In this document: positions 27,571-36,107 of the stretch, piece by piece
Layout of the letters: every line of letters starts with the position of its first letter
Numbering within the stretch: the first letter of the stretch is position 1
DNA from: CAVZTX01 sp963778375
Lineage (GTDB): Bacteria > Chloroflexota > Ktedonobacteria > Ktedonobacterales > Ktedonobacteraceae
NCBI GenBank assembly: GCA_963778375.1
Contig: CAVZTX010000021.1
Coordinates: 233,463 to 297,462, forward strand
Direction: 5' to 3'
Length of the DNA stretch: 64,000 nt
Notes under the pieces: model-generated
Seen by the model: the letters and a program-made list of their open reading frames with translations, nothing else
Databases searched by the model: none
What the model was told of the DNA's origin: nothing
Program-made: the position numbers and the translations under genes

Positions 27571-28737
27571 TCAGGGGGTATAGTTGAGTATCCACATGAG
27601 GCTTTCGACGAAGAGGCCAACAGGAAGCCTCTTCACCATTGCGTTACGGATGCCTGCTAGCATGGAATTCTCTATTTGTACCGCAGGACCCATCAATGCT
27701 GATAGCCATGTTACCCTCCTTGTACGCTTGATACGGCGCTTTTCATACAGCAAGAGGGCGGTGGCGACGTTTAGCTCTGCCTTCAGGCAATCTCCAAGAA
27801 CCACTGCATCTTCAATAGCCTGGCATGCTCCTTGACCAAGATTCGGCGTCATGGCGTGAGCTGCGTCGCCCAGCAGTGTTACCCGGCCACGACTCCAATG
27901 GCGCAATGGCCTTGTCTGGTAGATATCGTTCCGCAGGATATGTGCCTCATCCGTGGCTTCGATGACCGCCGGAATGGGATCATGCCAGTCGTGAAAGAGT
28001 TCCAGCAATTCGTGTTTTCTCCCGCCTGCCTTATCATGCTCCCCCTCACGAGTGTTACGCTGGGCGAACCAGTACGCTCGATTGCGGCTCATGGGAAATA
28101 CTCCAAACTGATAGCCCTTGCCCCACGTCCAACCGGCCAGGTCTGTACGCGCAATTGAGGCCACCCCTCGCCAGGCAGTGTATCCCATATACTTCGGTAT
28201 AGCTCGTCCAAACATCTGTGCTCGAATGACGGAATGAATGCCATCCGCACCAATTAACAAGTCACTATGCTCCACTCGTCCATCTGCAAAGCGAACCTCT
28301 ACCCCATTATCATCCTGGGTAAAACCTACGCACGTCCGCGCTAACTGGACTTTGTCTTCCCCTAACGCTTCTAGCAGGAGATCAAGTAGTTCCGCACGGT
28401 GCACTACGGCGTTAATCGTATCAAGGCGTTGCAGGCGTTTTGCTGTACTCAGGTCTGCCAGCACCTCGCCCCGCCAGGTAGTAATATTTCCAGTTCCGAT
28501 AGATGGGCCTAACGCTCCAAGAACAGAGGTCAGTTCCAGCTTCTTGATACCTCTCAAAGCGCCCGGCCACAACGGTAGCCCCGATCCCACCTCAAGCAGC
28601 ACATCGGCCCGTTCAAACACCGTCACATCGAGACCTGCCCGCCGCAAAGCTATGGCAGCCGTAACTCCCCCGATCCCTCCACCAATAATTATTGCCTTTT
28701 TCCTGGCACTCATTTGCATGCAGTCGTTTTCCCTCAT
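27571..28737 (-). CDS. FAD-dependent aromatic-type monooxygenase
   Basis: A 388-aa class-A flavoprotein. The N-terminal dinucleotide fold is IIGGGIGGVTAAIALRRAG, the DG motif is LIGADGIHSVIR, and the GD motif is LLGDAAHAMTPNLGQGACQAIEDA. It resembles zeaxanthin-epoxidase/salicylate-hydroxylase-type enzymes, which hydroxylate or epoxidise small molecules with NAD(P)H and oxygen. The substrate is unknown. A second start six codons in, with GAGGG upstream, is possible. It converges on the LOG gene. Confidence 0.85.
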   Translation of the reverse strand: MRENDCMQMSARKKAIIIGGGIGGVTAAIALRRAGLDVTVFERADVLLEVGSGLPLWPGALRGIKKLELTSVLGALGPSIGTGNITTWRGEVLADLSTAKRLQRLDTINAVVHRAELLDLLLEALGEDKVQLARTCVGFTQDDNGVEVRFADGRVEHSDLLIGADGIHSVIRAQMFGRAIPKYMGYTAWRGVASIARTDLAGWTWGKGYQFGVFPMSRNRAYWFAQRNTREGEHDKAGGRKHELLELFHDWHDPIPAVIEATDEAHILRNDIYQTRPLRHWSRGRVTLLGDAAHAMTPNLGQGACQAIEDAVVLGDCLKAELNVATALLLYEKRRIKRTRRVTWLSALMGPAVQIENSMLAGIRNAMVKRLPVGLFVESLMWILNYTP

Positions 28738-28913
28738 AGTCTGTAAACCTGTGGTTCTGTCGTCCTTATCTTACCACTTTTTACAGAGGGCGAGGAATTC
28801 TTGCAGTAGTTGCTTATACTGAGACCACGAAGTCAGCATACCATATGAACTGTGTCAGAACATTAGACTATGCAGTGTTTTATTGAAAAACCGGAAGAGA
28901 GGGGAAATAGCTG
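28738..28913. other. Intergenic interval upstream of the SRPBCC remnant
   Basis: No gene, repeat or clear promoter recognised. Confidence 0.4.
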
Positions 28914-29165
28914 CTGACCGGAAAGCTGGAGGTGCGCGTTCGTTATGCGCTTGAAGCGACTGGAAGCGATGGGCAGGCGACGCATGTGATGCGCGAAGTC
29001 ACTTTTACCCTCCATGGCATCCTCGGGGCCGCGCAGCCTCTTGTTGTCAGCACTATTCGCCGTGAAAGTGGACGGCTGCTGGAGATGATGAAACGGTATG
29101 TGGAGCGTGGGAATGTGATAGGAATAACTTACTGGATTTTTGCGATACGAACAAGAGCCGAGTAA
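28914..29165 (+). pseudogene. C-terminal remnant of an SRPBCC (START/polyketide-cyclase) protein
   Basis: The frame from 28914 reads LTGKLEVRVRYALEATG, then REVTFTLHGILGAAQPLV and RRESGRLLEMMKRYVERGN. This is the last strands and long C-terminal helix of an SRPBCC protein. The N-terminal two-thirds is missing and no start with a ribosome site is present. A strong terminator follows at once, so the original gene probably ended here. Confidence 0.6.
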
Positions 29166-29197
29166 GGATAGAACAATCCCTACTCGGCTGGCTTTTT
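29156..29197 (+). terminator. Intrinsic terminator
   Basis: AGCCGAGTAAGGAT (29156-29169) pairs with ATCCCTACTCGGCT (29176-29189), allowing one mismatch, and GGCTTTTTT follows. It ends the SRPBCC remnant in the + direction. Confidence 0.85.
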
Positions 29198-29211
29198 TGA
29201 TTCTTAAATGG

Positions 29212-30024
29212 CTAGGCTCGGCGCAAGCCCCAGCGTTCCCTTACGCGCCGTTCAAGCGGGCCGAAGATCAGGCTATCGATGGCTACGCCAATCACGATAA
29301 TGACGACCATTACGGCCATTACTTGTGAGGCGTCGTTGAGGTCGCGACCAGTTTGCAGGAGATTACCCAGGCTTAGGGTATAAAACAGCAGCTCACCTGC
29401 CATTAAGGAGCGCCAGGCGAAGGTCCAGCCTTGCTTGAGACCGTTCAGGACGGCGGGCATGGCTGAGGGTAGAATAACCTGACGGTAAAGTGCGATCCCG
29501 CCCGAACCGAGGTTCCGGGCGGCCTTGACGTAAATGGGAGGCGTATTCTTTACACCGGCATCGACGCCAAGCGTAATAGAGAAAAGTGCGCCCATGATGA
29601 CAACGAAGATGATCGCCTGCTCGGATAGACCAAACCATAAGATTGCGAGTGGTAGCCAGCATACACTTGGCAAGGCTTGAAGACCCAGTATCAGTGAGCC
29701 GAAGGTTTCTTCAAAGATGCGAAAACGACCAAGCAGCAATCCGAGCACCATTCCAATGACAAGGGAAATGCCATAGCCTATAACGAGTCGCTCTAGACTC
29801 ACGAACACGGCTTGCAGGTAGAGACCACCCTGGAAACCGCCGACCAGCGCACTTAGCACGGCTAGCGGTCCTGGGAACAGGTAGTCTGGCCAGATACCAC
29901 TATTAACAACTAGCTGCCATGCAATCAGCAAGAGTGCGTAGAATGCGATGCGTCGTCCGGCTGAAGCCAAAGGAAGACTGCTCCACCACTGGCGTTGCGC
30001 GATTACGTTAGCTGTTTTGGCCAT
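29212..30024 (-). CDS. ssuC: Sulfonate/nitrate/taurine-type ABC transporter permease
   Basis: 270 aa with about six membrane helices. The EAA-type coupling loop is VKAARNLGSGGIALYRQVILPSAMPAVLNGLKQGWTFAWR. It pairs with the ATPase and binding protein upstream as an SsuABC/TauABC-type importer. Start 30024 is chosen because AGGAGG precedes it. This overlaps the ATPase stop by 17 bases. A longer frame to 30102 would read through the ATPase. The exact substrate (alkanesulfonate, taurine, other organosulfur) is inferred from neighbours. Confidence 0.85.
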   Translation of the reverse strand: MAKTANVIAQRQWWSSLPLASAGRRIAFYALLLIAWQLVVNSGIWPDYLFPGPLAVLSALVGGFQGGLYLQAVFVSLERLVIGYGISLVIGMVLGLLLGRFRIFEETFGSLILGLQALPSVCWLPLAILWFGLSEQAIIFVVIMGALFSITLGVDAGVKNTPPIYVKAARNLGSGGIALYRQVILPSAMPAVLNGLKQGWTFAWRSLMAGELLFYTLSLGNLLQTGRDLNDASQVMAVMVVIIVIGVAIDSLIFGPLERRVRERWGLRRA

Positions 30025-30862
30025 AAGCCACCTCCTGCTCAGAATGTCCCATGGCATCGCGTAGCACAGACATGATCTCTTTCGCCTGATCGACCAGGGC
30101 ATGGTCTTCTAATGCACGAGGGCGAGGTAAATCAACTGAAAACTCACGCACAATGCGGCCTGGCCTGGGAGAAAACACCAGCACGCGGTCACCTAAAGCT
30201 ACTGCCTCGCGCACATTATGCGTAACAAACAGTACGGTCTTGCGCGTGGAGGCCCAGATCAATTCCAGTTCCGCGTGCAGCAGATCACGTGTCAGGGCAT
30301 CAAGGGCACCAAATGGCTCATCCATCAGCAATATTGCAGGGTCAATTGCCAACGCACGCGCAATGGCCACACGCTGGCGCATGCCCCCCGAAAGTTGGTG
30401 CACATAACTTTTCTCGAAGCCCTTCAAATGCACCAGTTCGATGAAGCGCCGGGCGGTTGCAGCTCGTTCCTTAGGGGACATACCAGCCTGACGGAGACCG
30501 AACTCGACATTATGCTGGACATCGAGCCAGGGGAAGAGGGCAGCTTCCTGGAAGAGCAGGACGCGATCGGTGCCAGGGCCTTGCACCTTGCGTCCATCGG
30601 CGTAGATCGTCCCACTCGTGGCAGGCTCAAGGCCAGCGATAATACTGAGGAGCGTGGACTTGCCGCAGCCACTGGGACCGAGCAGGCACACAAATTCACC
30701 GGCAGCCACATCCACATTCACGGGACGCAGCGCCTCAACGATGCCGCCTCGCCCAGGGAAGGTTTTGGTTACACCTTCAATCTTGAGTGGCATACCACCA
30801 GGAGTTGGCAGGCTACCACTATTCGTACGCTGCGTTGGAGTCAAGAGTGACTGAAAAAGCAT
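30008..30862 (-). CDS. ssuB: ABC transporter ATPase, SsuB/TauB type
   Basis: 284 aa. Walker A is GPSGCGKST at 62-70, the Q-loop is in LLFQEAALFPW, the signature is LSGGMRQRVAIARALA, Walker B is ILLMDEPFGALD and the H-loop is VTHNVREA. It energises the permease encoded next. It is very similar along its length to the orphan ATPase at 38504-39397. GAGAGGA precedes the ATG. A stem-loop at 30911-30942 lies between it and the binding-protein gene. Confidence 0.9.
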   Translation of the reverse strand: MLFQSLLTPTQRTNSGSLPTPGGMPLKIEGVTKTFPGRGGIVEALRPVNVDVAAGEFVCLLGPSGCGKSTLLSIIAGLEPATSGTIYADGRKVQGPGTDRVLLFQEAALFPWLDVQHNVEFGLRQAGMSPKERAATARRFIELVHLKGFEKSYVHQLSGGMRQRVAIARALAIDPAILLMDEPFGALDALTRDLLHAELELIWASTRKTVLFVTHNVREAVALGDRVLVFSPRPGRIVREFSVDLPRPRALEDHALVDQAKEIMSVLRDAMGHSEQEVAYGQNS

Positions 30863-30910
30863 GTGTATTATCCTCTCTTATGAGTACGTGATGTCGAAAA
30901 CAGAGTGTTT

Positions 30911-30942
30911 GGGAAGAGTAAGCCGAGCGGCTCGCTCTTCCC
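30911..30942. promoter_or_regulatory. Intra-operon stem-loop after ssuA
   Basis: GGGAAGAG (30911-30918) pairs with CTCTTCCC (30935-30942), and AGCC/GGCT pair inside. It lies in the 140-bp gap between the binding-protein stop and the ATPase start. Such stems commonly protect the binding-protein mRNA, giving more binding protein than ATPase. Confidence 0.55.
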
Positions 30943-31002
30943 TCTGCTTTACCCACTTGCAGTAAGGCTTTAACTTGCTTGCTTTGAGTGTTTTTCCTCG
31001 TG

Positions 31003-32067
31003 TTATGGACCTACTACCTGCGCTAGGCCTTTAGACGACAACACCTGATTAAGAGGACCCAGGTAGAAAAGGCCGTTCAGGTCTGGTTTGCTGCTGCCAA
31101 GGAAGCCCAGCGCATAGGCCCTATTCGCGGATTCCTCGAATGTGCTGGTCAGTGGATCATAAGTAATATCGAGGTTGGTATATGCTAGATCCATCTCCTT
31201 GCTCGGCAGTCCCTTGCCTGTGATGCGCTTGATCTCACTGTTCACAATGGTTTTGGTCTGGTCAGGATGACCCTGGATATAGTTGACTGTATCAACATCC
31301 GCCTGAAGGAACTTGTTGACCACGTCTGGATGTGCGTTAAGGAATTTTGTACTGACAACGACATTTGTTGTCACAAATTTTCCATCCGGCCAACGAGAGC
31401 GCTCATCAAGAAAGACTTGCCCATTTCCCTCTACAATCAGGCGTGTAGCCCAAGGTTCAGGAACCCAGGCTCCATCAATCCGGCCTTCCTTGAACAGGGT
31501 CAAGATGGTGGCGTTATCCGTTGGAGTAATCTGGACGGTTCCACCTTTGTCGGTTGGCTTGAGACCATTCTGCTGAAGGTAATAACGCAGGGCTACATCC
31601 TGTGTGTTACCGAGTTGGGGATCGGCAATTTTCTTGCCATTGAGATCCTGAGCGGTTTTAATATTGGCTCCCGGTCGCACAATGAACAAGGCCCCGCCGC
31701 TCGATGCACCAGCGATGACGCGCAGAGCCTGACCATGGCTCTTCACGTAGCCATTAATAGCCGGGCTGGGGCCAACAAAGCCAATATCAATATCATTGGC
31801 AAAGAGCGCTTCGATTTCCGCAGGGCCCGCATTAAAGATCACCGGCTTTATCGTAACATTTGATCCAAGCTCTTTCTGAAAGGTGCCATTCGCCACACCG
31901 ACTACTGCAACAGCATGAGTCAGGTTCGCGAAATAGCCGAGGTGCACAGTCAGCGGCCCATTGCTATTGCTGTTCGAACCCTGAGAACCGCATGCTACGA
32001 GCGCAAGGGCAAGCACTACGAACAATGCAATGGCGCGGGAACAATTCGCAAACAGTTTCTTCATCAT
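31003..32067 (-). CDS. ssuA: Sulfonate-type ABC transporter substrate-binding lipoprotein
   Basis: 354 aa. The signal peptide ends in the lipobox LVAC (cysteine near residue 26), so LspA should process it. The mature protein is a type II periplasmic-binding fold of the NMT1/SsuA group: HLGYFANLTHAVA, FNAGPAEIEALFANDIDIGFVG and WVPEPWATRLI. It captures an organosulfur or similar anion outside the cell. AAGGAG precedes two adjacent ATG codons, and the second, at 32064, is equally possible. It is the second gene of the chrB(N)-ssuABC unit. Confidence 0.9.
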   Translation of the reverse strand: MMKKLFANCSRAIALFVVLALALVACGSQGSNSNSNGPLTVHLGYFANLTHAVAVVGVANGTFQKELGSNVTIKPVIFNAGPAEIEALFANDIDIGFVGPSPAINGYVKSHGQALRVIAGASSGGALFIVRPGANIKTAQDLNGKKIADPQLGNTQDVALRYYLQQNGLKPTDKGGTVQITPTDNATILTLFKEGRIDGAWVPEPWATRLIVEGNGQVFLDERSRWPDGKFVTTNVVVSTKFLNAHPDVVNKFLQADVDTVNYIQGHPDQTKTIVNSEIKRITGKGLPSKEMDLAYTNLDITYDPLTSTFEESANRAYALGFLGSSKPDLNGLFYLGPLNQVLSSKGLAQVVGP

Positions 32068-32125
32068 CTTCTCCTTTTGTTGAGCATTGACAAGACAGTC
32101 GAGAGAGGCATTTAATATTGCTCTC

Positions 32126-32434
32126 TCACTCCACTTCTACTGGAGTTTCATCGGCAGGCGCGCTCACCTGTGCCAGAAGCACACGCTCCAAGGCATCTTC
32201 CTGTGCGCCTACCGCCAGTCGAGCCTCCCACAATACAGAGTCCCCGCCGATTCTGGCAATATCTGCTGCCAGTAACTGGAACTGCTCCTGACTGCGTGGA
32301 GTCATCGGCAAAACCCAGGCGGAGTCATGCAATAGTACCGCCCCCAGGCGCTTAAGCTTCCTCCAAACATAGACGCGATGAGAACTTGGCTCATGCGGCA
32401 CTTTGTAGAGGAACAATAACCATGAGTGCACCAC
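32126..32434 (-). CDS. Stand-alone ChrB N-terminal domain protein
   Basis: 102 aa. WLLFLYKVPHEPSSHRVYVWRKLKRLGAVLLHDSAWVLP matches the N-terminal domain of chromate-resistance protein ChrB, positions about 5-45. The C-terminal ChrB domain is absent. ChrB is a chromate-responsive regulator. Chromate enters cells as a sulfate analogue, which fits a place at the head of a sulfonate transporter operon. GGAGGG precedes the GTG start, and a perfect GTAGCAT-ATGCTAC palindrome (32445-32459) sits just before that site. Whether it regulates the operon is untested. Confidence 0.7.
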   Translation of the reverse strand: MVHSWLLFLYKVPHEPSSHRVYVWRKLKRLGAVLLHDSAWVLPMTPRSQEQFQLLAADIARIGGDSVLWEARLAVGAQEDALERVLLAQVSAPADETPVEVE

Positions 32435-32736
32435 TCTTCCCTCCGTAGCATCATGCTACTCCGGCCATTTCCCACACTTCTGAAGGTATTGGGAGCACTA
32501 TCTTAGACTATCGGCATTGATAGCCGTTAATCTAGGGTGTATGTAATTTCAGTTACGTCCACCCGACCGGAGTCTTTCCAAAAAGACAAAAAATACCAAA
32601 GTATGACACAACATCGTGCTTAGATCATGGGAACAATATGCAACACTAGCAATGGTTACACACAACGAAGGGTATCGTTGCAACCATAGTTACAACATAT
32701 TTTTCTGTTATGTGAAACCTCAGCTTCATTACGACA

Positions 32737-32765
32737 ACAATAACATATTTATATCATTCCTTCAA
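32737..32765 (-). promoter_or_regulatory. Sulfur-island promoter box D (chrB(N)-ssu operon)
   Basis: Read on the minus strand: TTGAAG, a 17-base spacer beginning GAATGAT, then TATTGT, with the 12-mer ATATGTTATTGT at 32748-32737. It matches boxes A, B and C. The -35/-10-like spacing suggests the core promoter of the minus operon. Confidence 0.7.
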
Positions 32766-32915
32766 GGCATTTGAGACATTCTTTTTGGTTATAAGAAATT
32801 GATATGGATTTGGTTCTAATGTATATCCAAGGATTATTAGTAAAATATCCTAATGGAATGGAACGGATGACATTTATATCATTTTATTATAATTAAAAGG
32901 AATATACAAAATAAC

Positions 32916-32944
32916 TTGAAAGAATGATTTGGATATGTTATTGT
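32916..32944 (+). promoter_or_regulatory. Sulfur-island promoter box A (211-aa gene)
   Basis: TTGAAA, a 17-base spacer beginning GAATGAT, then TATTGT, with ATATGTTATTGT at 32933-32944. The start codon is 39 bases after the box, giving a short leader. Confidence 0.7.
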
Positions 32945-32982
32945 TCTCACCAAGGTTGTGATTACTACGAGGGAGAAAGAAT

Positions 32983-33618
32983 ATGTATCAGCAGACTAGG
33001 GCTTTCAAACAAGATATAGGAGATAACTCTGTGTATGTCACGAAGGGGAAGTTAGATCTTCTGGTACTGCGACATATGGCCCGGCGATTGCATTTGACGC
33101 TCCATCAGTTGGAAGAGCCAACATCTCCGCCACGACCTTTGCACTACATGCTACAAGAACGTCAAGGACGCACACATCGTATCGTGATTTATAAGTATGA
33201 AGAGCTTTTACTAAAGCGCAGCCTCAGCTTTGTTGGCTTTATCAGCGGGAAACAAAAGCATCTTCATACATCGGTCATTGACGCTATTGCGATGGTCGAT
33301 AAGAAGCTAGTTCAGGAGTTGATACAGATCCCTGGTATTCTCAGCTATTCTTCACTTGAACTGCGTAATGGGGATTGGTGTAACCTCGTATTGCTCAGTG
33401 ACACTGATGCGAAAAAACAACTCAAAAACACTGAAACACATGCATATGCGGCTCATGAATTGGCAAACCATTATTACGAATGGATACGCCTCCATAATGG
33501 TATGATGCCCCATGGACTGGATCATACCGAAATGGTGCTGCAAAAGACGCGACGCTATTCTTTCCAGTTGGCACACCCACGCCCTTCCGTACGGGAGATT
33601 ACCTATGGAGTATGTTGA
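32983..33618 (+). CDS. Protein of unknown function in the sulfur regulon
   Basis: 211 aa, soluble, with no signal peptide or membrane segment and no family I can name. The N-terminal half has a helix (LVLRHMARRLHLTLHQLEE). The C-terminal half has FVGFISGKQKHLHTSVIDA, SYSSLELRNGDWCNLVLLS, ETHAYAAHELANHYYEWIRLHNG and GLDHTEMVLQKTRRY, rich in His, Tyr and Trp. A ferredoxin-like or dimeric barrel fold is a guess only. GGGAG precedes the ATG. It has its own copy of the promoter box shared with ssu, stf0 and cysC, which links it to sulfur metabolism. Confidence 0.75.
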   Translation: MYQQTRAFKQDIGDNSVYVTKGKLDLLVLRHMARRLHLTLHQLEEPTSPPRPLHYMLQERQGRTHRIVIYKYEELLLKRSLSFVGFISGKQKHLHTSVIDAIAMVDKKLVQELIQIPGILSYSSLELRNGDWCNLVLLSDTDAKKQLKNTETHAYAAHELANHYYEWIRLHNGMMPHGLDHTEMVLQKTRRYSFQLAHPRPSVREITYGVC

Positions 33619-33689
33619 TGAGCGCTGCCATGATCTTCATCGAATGTGAGCACGGTAATGGCTTCAGCACAACGAGGTAGCTAGACGAA

Positions 33690-34985
33690 TCAAACAAATC
33701 GCGTTGGATAGGAAGGCGACAGTTGTTCTGGGTCGTTCAACTCGGCACCTGGAGGAGGAGCAACGGGACCACGTAGTAGAGGATCGTTGGTATCGTACAT
33801 CCAGTCGTCGAGTCGAGTTCGCATTTCTTCCAACACGACAGCTACCGACAAGTCGTTTGCCATATTATTAGATTCATTGGGATCAAAAATCAGATCATAG
33901 AGTTGCTCTAAAGGTCTTGATCGCTCCCGCCATCCGTGTTGTATCAACACATCTTTGCTTAAACTATCATCACAATTTGGTAAAACCGGGCCAAGATGAT
34001 GATCAAAGCGACGGATGTATTTCCAACGCTGTGTGCGAACTGCACGCATAGGCTCGTACGCAGCGTGGTACGTCACCTCCGCAAAAATTGCATCATGGGC
34101 CTGCTCGATCTCCCCACGAATTAAGGGCAAGATAGATGTTCCCTGCAACCACTGGGGGTAATCAATCCCGAGCAGATCACAAATGGTAGGGAAGAGATCG
34201 ATTTGTGAAACGAGTGCATCACAAACACTTCCACCTGTAAAACCGCCCGGACCTCGCAGAATAAGCATCACGCCTATACCATGGTCGGTCAAGTACCCTT
34301 TCATGCGAGGGAAGGCAATGCCATGATCTGTCGTGCAGATAACCAATGTGTTGTCAGCAAGTCCATTGGCATCCAATGCCTCAAGCACAGATCCTATACC
34401 CTTGTCTAATTCGCGGGCACTTGTCTTAAAGGAACCTATATCGAGCCGGGTCTGAGGAGTATCTGGCAAAGGGGCTGGAGGTAAGGAGTATTTTGCATCT
34501 TTTACGAGGCTTGGCTTTAAAAATTCACGATGGGTCTCAAAAAAGCCAACGGAGAGAAAGAAAGGCTGCGGCAGGCCATTGTTCAGCCATTCAATCGCAG
34601 TGGGTGCTACTATGGCAGACTGGTAGCCTTCTATTTTAGAAACTCGATCATAGCCACTCGCATTGGGAGATTTCGAGAGATGCTCTTCCCCGATCAAGGC
34701 CGAATAATATCCGGCTTTACGCAGTGTGTGCACAATATGTTGGTTGTAATCGTACAGGGAAAAGCCACGATGGGCAAGACCAAGCATACCATTACAGTGA
34801 GCATATTGCCCTGTCAGCAGGCTAGCACGACTCGGAGAACATGTCGGTGCCCCACAAAAAGCTTTGCGAAATAATATGCCCTCTTCGGCAAGCTGTTGAA
34901 TGTTGGGTGTTGAGATAGCATGGCCATAGGGTTGAACATAGCGACCTGTGTCGTGAGAGTGAATATAAAGAATATTTGGATGCAT
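33690..34985 (-). CDS. Type I sulfatase (formylglycine-dependent)
   Basis: 431 aa of the alkaline-phosphatase superfamily. C49-S-P-S-R53 is the formylglycine motif (GAPTCSPSRASLLTGQ). N-terminal metal residues lie in ILYIHSHDTGRY, and the second metal site is in CTTDHGIAFPRMKG. There is no signal peptide, so it is probably cytoplasmic. It hydrolyses a sulfate ester. The substrate class is undetermined. No formylglycine-generating enzyme is in the window. It is divergent from the stf0 sulfotransferase, giving opposing sulfation and desulfation genes side by side. Confidence 0.9.
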   Translation of the reverse strand: MHPNILYIHSHDTGRYVQPYGHAISTPNIQQLAEEGILFRKAFCGAPTCSPSRASLLTGQYAHCNGMLGLAHRGFSLYDYNQHIVHTLRKAGYYSALIGEEHLSKSPNASGYDRVSKIEGYQSAIVAPTAIEWLNNGLPQPFFLSVGFFETHREFLKPSLVKDAKYSLPPAPLPDTPQTRLDIGSFKTSARELDKGIGSVLEALDANGLADNTLVICTTDHGIAFPRMKGYLTDHGIGVMLILRGPGGFTGGSVCDALVSQIDLFPTICDLLGIDYPQWLQGTSILPLIRGEIEQAHDAIFAEVTYHAAYEPMRAVRTQRWKYIRRFDHHLGPVLPNCDDSLSKDVLIQHGWRERSRPLEQLYDLIFDPNESNNMANDLSVAVVLEEMRTRLDDWMYDTNDPLLRGPVAPPPGAELNDPEQLSPSYPTRFV

Positions 34986-35100
34986 TCGGGTACTCCTTCT
35001 AGTTTAGATAGGTATTATAACAGCAGAAACCCTTATAAGCTATAGCTTGTCCTAATAAATTAACTTGAATTCTATAACCGAAACGAATGCATTAAATAAC

Positions 35101-35129
35101 TTGAAAGAATATCAAAAATATGTTATTGT
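35101..35129 (+). promoter_or_regulatory. Sulfur-island promoter box B (stf0)
   Basis: TTGAAA, a 17-base spacer beginning GAATATC, then TATTGT, with ATATGTTATTGT at 35118-35129. A GAGAGATATT block follows, as after box C. Confidence 0.7.
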
Positions 35130-35179
35130 CTCAACTGGAGAGATATTTCGCAAAACAGGAAAGTGTAGACAGTAAAGAG

Positions 35180-35202
35180 CAGGCTAGGAGAGCCTGTTTT
35201 TC
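35180..35202 (+). terminator. Leader hairpin with U-tract ahead of stf0 (possible attenuator)
   Basis: CAGGCT-AGGAG-AGCCTG followed by TTTTTC lies between box B and the stf0 start at 35225. It is a compact intrinsic terminator inside the leader of the gene it precedes, so read-through would have to be regulated or partial. The U-tract and flanks recur in the cysC leader. Confidence 0.6.
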
Positions 35203-35224
35203 ACTTCCCTCATGAGGAGGTTCC

Positions 35225-36061
35225 ATGCAACCACATACATGCTACCTCGTGTGTGCAACTCCCCGCAGTGGAAGCACATTTCTATGTCATATCCTGACGA
35301 ATACAGGCATCGCAGGTAAACCGGAAGAATATTTTCAGCCCCCCATCGTACGGCCAGAAGATTACTTCGAAACCGGCGAATCTACCGATGTGACAAAACT
35401 GTTGACTATGCCATGGCCTGATAGTGAACCTATTGAACCTAGCAGTTGGGAAGGTTCTTCCTATGCAGACTATCTTCAGAAGATCATAGAGGAGAATACA
35501 ACCCCTAATGGTGTCTTTGGGGCCAAGTTGATGTGGGGCCATCTTGATTACTTTATCGATAATTTGCGAGGCCTACCGCAGTATAGAGGGCTGGTAGTGC
35601 CGAATCTCCTCTCGATGGCCTTTCCCAACCTACACTACATCTGGGTCAGGCGACGGGAGAAGCTGCGGCAGGCAGTCTCTCTCTGGAAAGCGATCCAAAC
35701 GTGGACCTGGAAAGCCGGTGAAGCTCCTACGGGCGAGCTTTCACATCTGGTGAGGGATCCACACTTTCACTATGAGGCAATCGAACACTTGCTACAACAA
35801 TTAATAGCTCACGATGCTGCATGGCAACAGTACTTCGAGGAGTGCAACATCGAGCCACTCACAGTGGTTTACGAGGAGTGGACTTCAGATCCTCAAGCAA
35901 CAGTTCTGGATATTCTTCAATACCTCCATATCGACATTACAGAAAACCTGGTAGCTGCAGAACCAGATATGCAGAGGCAGGCCGATGCGCTGTCTGAGGA
36001 ATGGGTTCAGCGATACCAGGTACTACATCAAGAACGAGCGGAGAAGATACGCACAGAATAA
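35225..36061 (+). CDS. stf0: Stf0-family sulfotransferase
   Basis: 278 aa. The PAPS 5-prime-phosphosulfate loop is TPRSGSTFLCHIL at residues 12-24. GKPEEYF and the WVRRREKLRQAVSLWKA segment (3-prime phosphate site) match Stf0, the mycobacterial trehalose 2-sulfotransferase. It should transfer sulfate from PAPS to a sugar or glycolipid, but the acceptor here is unknown. GAGGAGG precedes the ATG. APS kinase, the PAPS-making enzyme, lies 1.8 kb downstream with a matching promoter and leader. Confidence 0.85.
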   Translation: MQPHTCYLVCATPRSGSTFLCHILTNTGIAGKPEEYFQPPIVRPEDYFETGESTDVTKLLTMPWPDSEPIEPSSWEGSSYADYLQKIIEENTTPNGVFGAKLMWGHLDYFIDNLRGLPQYRGLVVPNLLSMAFPNLHYIWVRRREKLRQAVSLWKAIQTWTWKAGEAPTGELSHLVRDPHFHYEAIEHLLQQLIAHDAAWQQYFEECNIEPLTVVYEEWTSDPQATVLDILQYLHIDITENLVAAEPDMQRQADALSEEWVQRYQVLHQERAEKIRTE

Positions 36062-36107
36062 GTCTTTATCCCCAGCTTACAGGACTTTCTGGTTCCGGGT
36101 AGAGACT

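Larger units (their letters stand above)
32435..32982. promoter_or_regulatory. AT-rich divergent control region
   Basis: A 548-bp non-coding interval separates the minus-strand chrB(N)-ssu operon from the + strand 211-aa gene. It holds two copies of the island promoter box (32737-32765 minus, 32916-32944 plus). It also holds a 5-prime leader of about 300 bases for the minus operon, with several small stems: GTCTTT-AAAGAC near 32570-32586, GGCTATC-GATAGTC near 32500-32525 and the 32445-32459 palindrome. Confidence 0.6.

Noticed and set aside
32435..32737. SAM riboswitch before the ssu operon
   Set aside because: None of the conserved SAM-I core segments were found; the leader structure is different.
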